This document shows, in pieces, positions 58,905-64,000 of a DNA stretch of 64,000 nt. Each line of letters begins with the position of its first letter. Position 1 is the first letter of the stretch. The stretch is from Mya arenaria (Eukaryota; Mollusca; Bivalvia; Myida; Myidae): the NCBI RefSeq assembly GCF_026914265.1, contig NC_069124.1:88365733-88429732 (forward strand). The letters run 5' to 3'. The notes beneath the pieces are model-generated. The model worked only from the letters and a program-made list of their open reading frames with translations. It made no database searches and was not told where the DNA came from. The position numbers and the translations under genes were made by a program.

Positions 58905-61894
58905 ATGGGTGAGCGGTCCGCATCTCGTCAGAAGGAGCTGGCGGTGTTGGGGTTGACTGCGCATGCAGTAGATGAGACGTTCATCAAGTGCCCGATGTGC
59001 CTAGAGCGTTACACGAGGCCCAAGCTGCTCAAGTGTCTCCACACGCTGTGTGAACACTGCATCACTGTCCACATACAGCACGCAGCAAGGAACAAACAAG
59101 TACGTACGCACAGTCAATATAAAACTTGGCATTTAATTAACAAAAACAGATCACTATATGCCTTTTTAGATCTTCAATTTCGTCTGTTAACGTTGTAAGC
59201 TACACAACATTGAAACTATTATTTTGAATGGCATTGTATAACGCAAAATCAAGACAAAGTGCGCGTAATATGTTATCCTGCTAGTTGACACCATGATTCA
59301 CAAGTTAATCCCGAACAAATAAAATACAAAAGTATATCCACCGTCAATATTTTTTCTCTTTTCTCTCGATTATAATCGTTTCTTCTCATAAACCGTCCTC
59401 CGTCTATGTAGGTTAGTCACCGCGAGTTTCCTTGCCCGAAATGCCACACGATGACGAATGTGGTGAAGCCGGAATTGCCGCTGGACAAGTGGGCTGACAC
59501 ACTTCCGGCCAACACTATGATGGAGGCGCTCCTCGAGTCCATATCACTCCAGGTCGGGGCCAGAATTATTACATGGTATCACAGGAAAATGATGCCAGAA
59601 TGATTTAGATGGATATGCAAAACGAATATTCCGCCTTGTCGAATACCCAGATATTTAAACGCAGTTTGACTTCATATTATACATAGTACTTTTTATTTCA
59701 TTATATTCTTTGAGACCTATTTATTTTAAGCAAATGTATTTGTGATGTTAAAAAGAACTCTTGTGGTATATGGCAGGTTGACGACAAGTTGTGCGGCACG
59801 TGTGAGGAGGGCGGGGACAACACCCTGGCCTCGTACTGGTGCCGGGACTGTGCCGAGCCCCTGTGCGACAACTGTCTCAAGTATCACAGGCTAATGAAGA
59901 TCTCTCGCAGACACAAGATCGAAGAGATGGACATTATCAAACGACATCCGAAGCGCATCCTGTCAGTGCCGCAGCCGTGCCCGGACCACGTTGGTAAGGA
60001 CATCGAGCTTTTCTGCGCGGACCACAACACGCTCTGCTGCGTCATGTGCGTGGCCACAGAACACCGGCGATGCGAGAAGGTCGCTTCCATTGAAAAACTT
60101 GCGAAGCAGCTTGAGGAGGGCGCCGTAACCGAAGAGCTTGTCGATAAGCTCAACTCCTACCTGGATCACCTGAAGACTATGAAGGCAGACCGTGAAGGAA
60201 ATGTTGATGCACTGAACAATAAGAAAAACGAGATTCTAGAACAGATAGCAAACTACAAGGAAAACGTCACACTTCTATTGGAAAAACTGGAGACAACGCT
60301 TACCGAACAGTTCGAGACAATCCACTTGAAAGAGACGAGCAAGCTGAAAAAAGAGGTTGATTGGTGTGAGGCGATGACGAGCGCGGTGGAGAATGCGAAA
60401 ACCGTACTCACGGTCACCAACAGGCACTGTTCGAATGCCCAGGTGTTCATCACTGTGCAGCAGTGCATCGAGCGCTCAATCAGGTACGAGGATCAACTGG
60501 CTAAGGAACAGTCGGAGAAATTCGAACTGATTGATTTCAGCTTTGAAATCGACTCTGCGTTTGAGATGTTTCTGCAGTCGCTAATCACCGTCGAAACGTT
60601 TGGAAACATCCGCACACATCGCCGTCGTGCGTGGATACCGTCGGCCCCAGGACTCAAGCTATTGCGAGATCGCTCTGCAGAGAAAGAAGTAGAATTCAAT
60701 TGCAAAACTCCTTCGGATACGCGCAACTGCTGTTTGTCCTCTGTATTATTCCTGTCCGATAGGAGACTGCTCGTTGCTGATCAGAATAACCAGAAGATTA
60801 AACTTTTCATGGACGATGGGTCGCTTGTCTACGAACAGACGTTCACTACTTGGCCGCGTGATTTTACCGAGATTGGCGATAACAAGATTGCTGTAACCCT
60901 TCCAAAAGAGCGCAAGGTCGAGATTTTCTATCTTGGAGACAAACTTAAGAACTTGGAAACTATTCGGATGATGGACGAATGTTGGGGGATCACATACGCG
61001 AAAAACAACTTGATAGTAGGTGGCATCGGGCCTGAGAAAGGCAATCTGAAACTTTTGACTGTTGACGGTGTGGAAATCGATACGATAGAGGACGATCCGA
61101 CAGGAAGGAGACTGTTTATCAAGACAAACTATGTCACAACCAACGTGTCTGGAAAGGAAGTTTACGTCACTGACAGAACCAAGGACACTGTCGTAGCTCT
61201 CGTGCTCAGGAAGAGGTTTGACAAACCAGCCATTCTGGAAGATCAGGGTCCAAAACGGAATTTGAATGCAAGACCAAAAATTCGATCAAGTACAGTTCTC
61301 GGACATGGAAAAGACCAACCCTCTGATAACAGAGCGAGAAGCGAGTTGTCTAAGACACTTCCAATTTTCGAGGATCACAACAAAGGCCAGACAAAACTGA
61401 GAGACTCGGTAAGCTCCCCGATCAACATGATGGACAATGCGTTTGATGAACGTTTGGAAGACTCCTACGAGCTGCAATCTAAAGGGACACCGCAGAGGGA
61501 CAAGAGGAACACTTCCTCCCAGGGTTCCCTGAAGACGTTAGACCTGGATGGGACGGCGCGGGCCTCTCCAATAGAACGGGTTGACTCCAGGTCAACCATC
61601 AGCGACCGAGACCAGGACGATAAAGTTGACTTCGACGTGCTGTACTCGTACTCCAATGACATCTTGAAGTCTGCCGGTGGGATTGCGGTGGATCACCAGG
61701 GTAACATCTATGTGACAGGTTACCGTTCCTCAAACGTGCACCAGATCTCACCAGGGGGTGCCTTGATTAAGATCATCCTGCAGGGACTCAACCAGCCGCT
61801 GGCCATCTGCACGGAGCCGTTCGGAGAGCGGTTTGCCGTCACCGAGACAACGGCCACACGTCAGAACTACGTGCAGATATACAGGCTCGTGTAA
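58905..61894 (+). CDS. TRIM-type RING/B-box E3 ubiquitin ligase, 817 residues
   Basis: Coding exons 58905-59099, 59412-59552 and 59777-61894 (TAA) join in phase 0. The start is the ATG at 58905. The RING uses C29/C32, C44/H46, C49/C52 and C73/C76 and spans the first intron. B-box 1 starts at C118 (LCGTCEEGG ... LASYWCRDCAEPLCDNC); B-box 2 covers about 180-211 (CPDH ... FCADHNTLCCVMC). A coiled coil follows to about 370. The C-terminus has propeller-like strands: LLVADQNNQKIKLF, ITYAKNNLIVGG and, near the end, GIAVDHQGNIYVTGYRSSNV and LAICTEPFGERFAV. Such proteins ubiquitinate targets in signalling, RNA control or innate immunity; bivalves have many paralogues. The target is unknown. A charged, Ser-rich stretch at about 600-730 splits the propeller. 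No ortholog name is safe. Confidence 0.9.
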
Positions 61895-62195
61895 GCGGAC
61901 GGGTGCAGGGCGCCAGTGGATTGCGATCATAATGCTCTTATAAATTGTATATTGCGTGCTGCAATTTATATACAGTAGAGAACGCTTGCGCTGTGTTACA
62001 TCAAATTGGACAACGGAAATTATGACAAAAGTTACGGGCAGAAAACATTGAATTGGAATTGTAAAAATAATGTTATCGTATTTGCTGTGTTATACTTGTG
62101 AGTTAATGTCGAGGGAAAGGGTATTTAAACTGCCTCATTTACATTCATGTTATTGTAATAATGCGTGAACTGTCCTTAACTATATTTTATTTACA

Positions 62196-62201
62196 AATAA
62201 A
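62196..62201 (+). terminator. Poly(A) signal of the TRIM gene
   Basis: AATAAA lies 302 bp after the TAA stop, in 'ttacaaataaactcc'. It is the first canonical signal downstream. Confidence 0.65.
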
Positions 62202-63419
62202 CTCCTAACTGCAAAAGTGTACAAACTGTTAATGCGGTCCCATACCATGTGAGTTCATTCTAATCATGCGCACAGAGCGCTCCAGGGGGAGTAGGCGAAT
62301 GGAATGATCCTACTCCAAAAGAGAATCAAAATGGCGACTGTATTACCAGTGTTCATGACTGCTGTATTTCAAAATAGTTATTTAGTAAAATGGAATAGTC
62401 GAATCAAAAAATAAATAGTGTTTAAGTATAGGTTAGAGTTTATTAATAAACTTCTTCGTGTATAAGTAGCCTTAGAGAGCGGAGCGGAGCAAAGCTAGAG
62501 TGGTTTCTTATTCACGATTAAATTGCGATTGTATTGTTGAAAGACGCGACTGGATTTTAGTGTAATAACACATTTTTATTGCTACATGAAAAATAGCTCA
62601 TCAGTTGCCGTGACTCCGTAAGTCCGAATGTATTACAAGGCGTCTGCTTCGAACAGAGACCTAGTTCAATTACGAGTTGTTCAGAGTAGAAATATATTTA
62701 TAATAATTCATTTTAGCGCCCGTATGTAAAATAATAAGAATATGGACTGAAGGTTGGAGAAAATAAAATATATAAATATAAAATGTCCGTGCACTTTATC
62801 AATTTTCTTTTAGCTCATTTTTCCTTTGAAATAACTAAAAGAAATAAAACCATATAGACTCTGAAACCTACAAAATGCATAAATCTTGCTGAAAATATGA
62901 TTATCGTATGATTAACTTACGGCTAACCCCAATTTTAACTACGATAAATCAGTTGGTCAAGATTATCAGAAAAGGTTTACGATTTTAGAGAAAGTTCTAT
63001 ATAACCGTGGAAAGTGCTATTTGTTGCGGGGCTTATGGTCTTTAAATAAAAAAATATCCTACCTGAATCGGGACCTTTTATTTACATTTGTACGTCGGTT
63101 AACAGTTAATGCTGGAATTATGAAGTTTATTGTCAAATCGGCATCTTGCCTTTGGCCATTTCCAATGGTATAAATAGTTATATGGCCAAGCCGTGACACA
63201 AACTTATATACATAATAATAAAAAAAATGAAAAGAAGGCGAGCGGTGAGATTCGATTATGTTTGGATCCTCGTTCATTTTAAAGAGAGTCTTGTCCTCTC
63301 AAAACTCTTGTTGATGCTCTGCCATAGCTTGCAAATGCAAACTTTTATAGCAAGCTAGCCTTAACGTTCGCATATTTATCAAAGTATCTGAAGAGTTGTC
63401 ACATTTGACTGCATTCAAC
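62202..63419. other. Intergenic; small CpG/ATGGCG block at 62260-62350
   Basis: 'aatcatgcgcacagagcgc' and 'gaatcaaaatggcgact' occur close together, the latter like the YY1-site start found at some animal promoters. An ATG there opens only 27 codons. The rest shows nothing. Confidence 0.35.
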
Positions 63420-64000
63420 AGTCCGCTCGGTACATTCAGGTACTTGTTCATATGGCTTGATCATATCGGGTGCATTTCTCGTGCATGTTCTAGAGGAAGC
63501 GTTGCAAGGTAGTGTAACCATTGTTGATGACATTTGCATATATGGGCCAACAAGGCAGTCACGACAAGAGTTTGAGACCTGGCATTAACCGAGGTCTTGA
63601 AATAGGAATTAGGTTTAACTCCAAGAAAAGTTGGGTCCACCAAAATCTCATACTTCGGCCATGTTCTTACATCATAGAGCTAGAAGGCCGACTCTTGAAA
63701 ATGAATGCAATTCAGAACATGAGGACACCCACAACCAGTTCTTGTCATGATTTATTACCTCTTAAGGTTCATACCAAACCAGCTATCTGGTATTTTATAT
63801 AAGCTATCTCAGCCCGATTTAGTGAATTACTGAACGAAGACATAGGTTTTACGTGGGGAAATAACAGATCCAGTCATTTGAGATAATGAAGGAACTCATA
63901 TGTAGTGACACGGTATTTGCCCTATGAAGACCCAAAGAAGCCGTAAGCGCTACAATGCGATGCTTCTAGTCATAGAATGGGAGCTGTTTTGTTTCAAGAA
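63420..64000 (+). pseudogene. Decayed Ty3/gypsy RT to RNase H region, cut by window edge
   Basis: Plus-strand frames read GSVTIVDDICIYGPTRQS (the xxDD catalytic box), then, one base shifted, RGLEIGIRFNSKKSWVHQN (the 'gi.fn..Kc.f' strand). At about 63880-63995 there is FEIMKELICSDTV and remains of a '..lrcDAS..g.GavLfQ' RNase H start. Stops and shifts break it. Its wording differs from the pol at 33-36 kb, so it comes from a different gypsy lineage. It continues beyond the window. Confidence 0.75.

Overview
The window reads as nuclear DNA of an invertebrate animal, most plausibly a bivalve mollusc. It is AT-rich and intron-bearing, with GT/AG-spliced genes and little coding sequence. A RING/B-box/propeller ligase of molluscan type sits beside a metazoan nucleoporin. 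Dense MITEs, a tRNA-derived SINE, Ty3/gypsy and LINE relics, and dispersed motifs such as 'ggtcaaggtcacagtgacc' fill most of the rest. The species is inferred, not proven. There is no sign of bacterial operons, plasmids or an intact viral genome.

Layout. 0-3 kb: a decayed LINE on the minus strand (endonuclease and RT C-terminal pieces), two foldback repeats and a TA-flanked DNA element. 3.0-9.4 kb: satellite A (48/49-bp unit), with a nearly perfect 1,487-bp internal duplication and a TTAA-targeted MITE near its right end. A stray B-box exon fragment related to the ligase gene at 59 kb lies right against it. 9.5-21.7 kb: dispersed repeats, two more copies of the TTAA MITE, a larger TTAA-flanked element carrying a SINE, and three weak minus-strand exon candidates. 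21.8-27.2 kb: satellite B (49-bp unit, higher-order structure). 27.2-32 kb: dispersed repeats and MITEs. 32.2-35.9 kb: a decayed minus-strand Ty3/gypsy pol with a LINE 3' end inserted in it. 36.8-37.3 kb: a small LTR element.

Genes. NUP54 (plus, 37.9-54.3 kb) has ten coding exons that join in phase to give 570 residues: an FG-repeat N-terminus, then the conserved alpha/beta and coiled-coil body that assembles with Nup62 and Nup58 in the central channel of the nuclear pore. Its first intron holds a datable nest: a repeat, split by a solo LTR, split by a MITE, with a 642-bp LTR miniature element inserted at the MITE edge. Its ninth intron is a tandem array with near-perfect nuclear-receptor palindromes. 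A TRIM-type E3 ligase gene (plus, 58.9-61.9 kb) has three coding exons and 817 residues, with a disordered insert inside its C-terminal propeller. The two genes share a strand but show no functional link. The right edge (63.4-64 kb) runs into a second decayed gypsy element.
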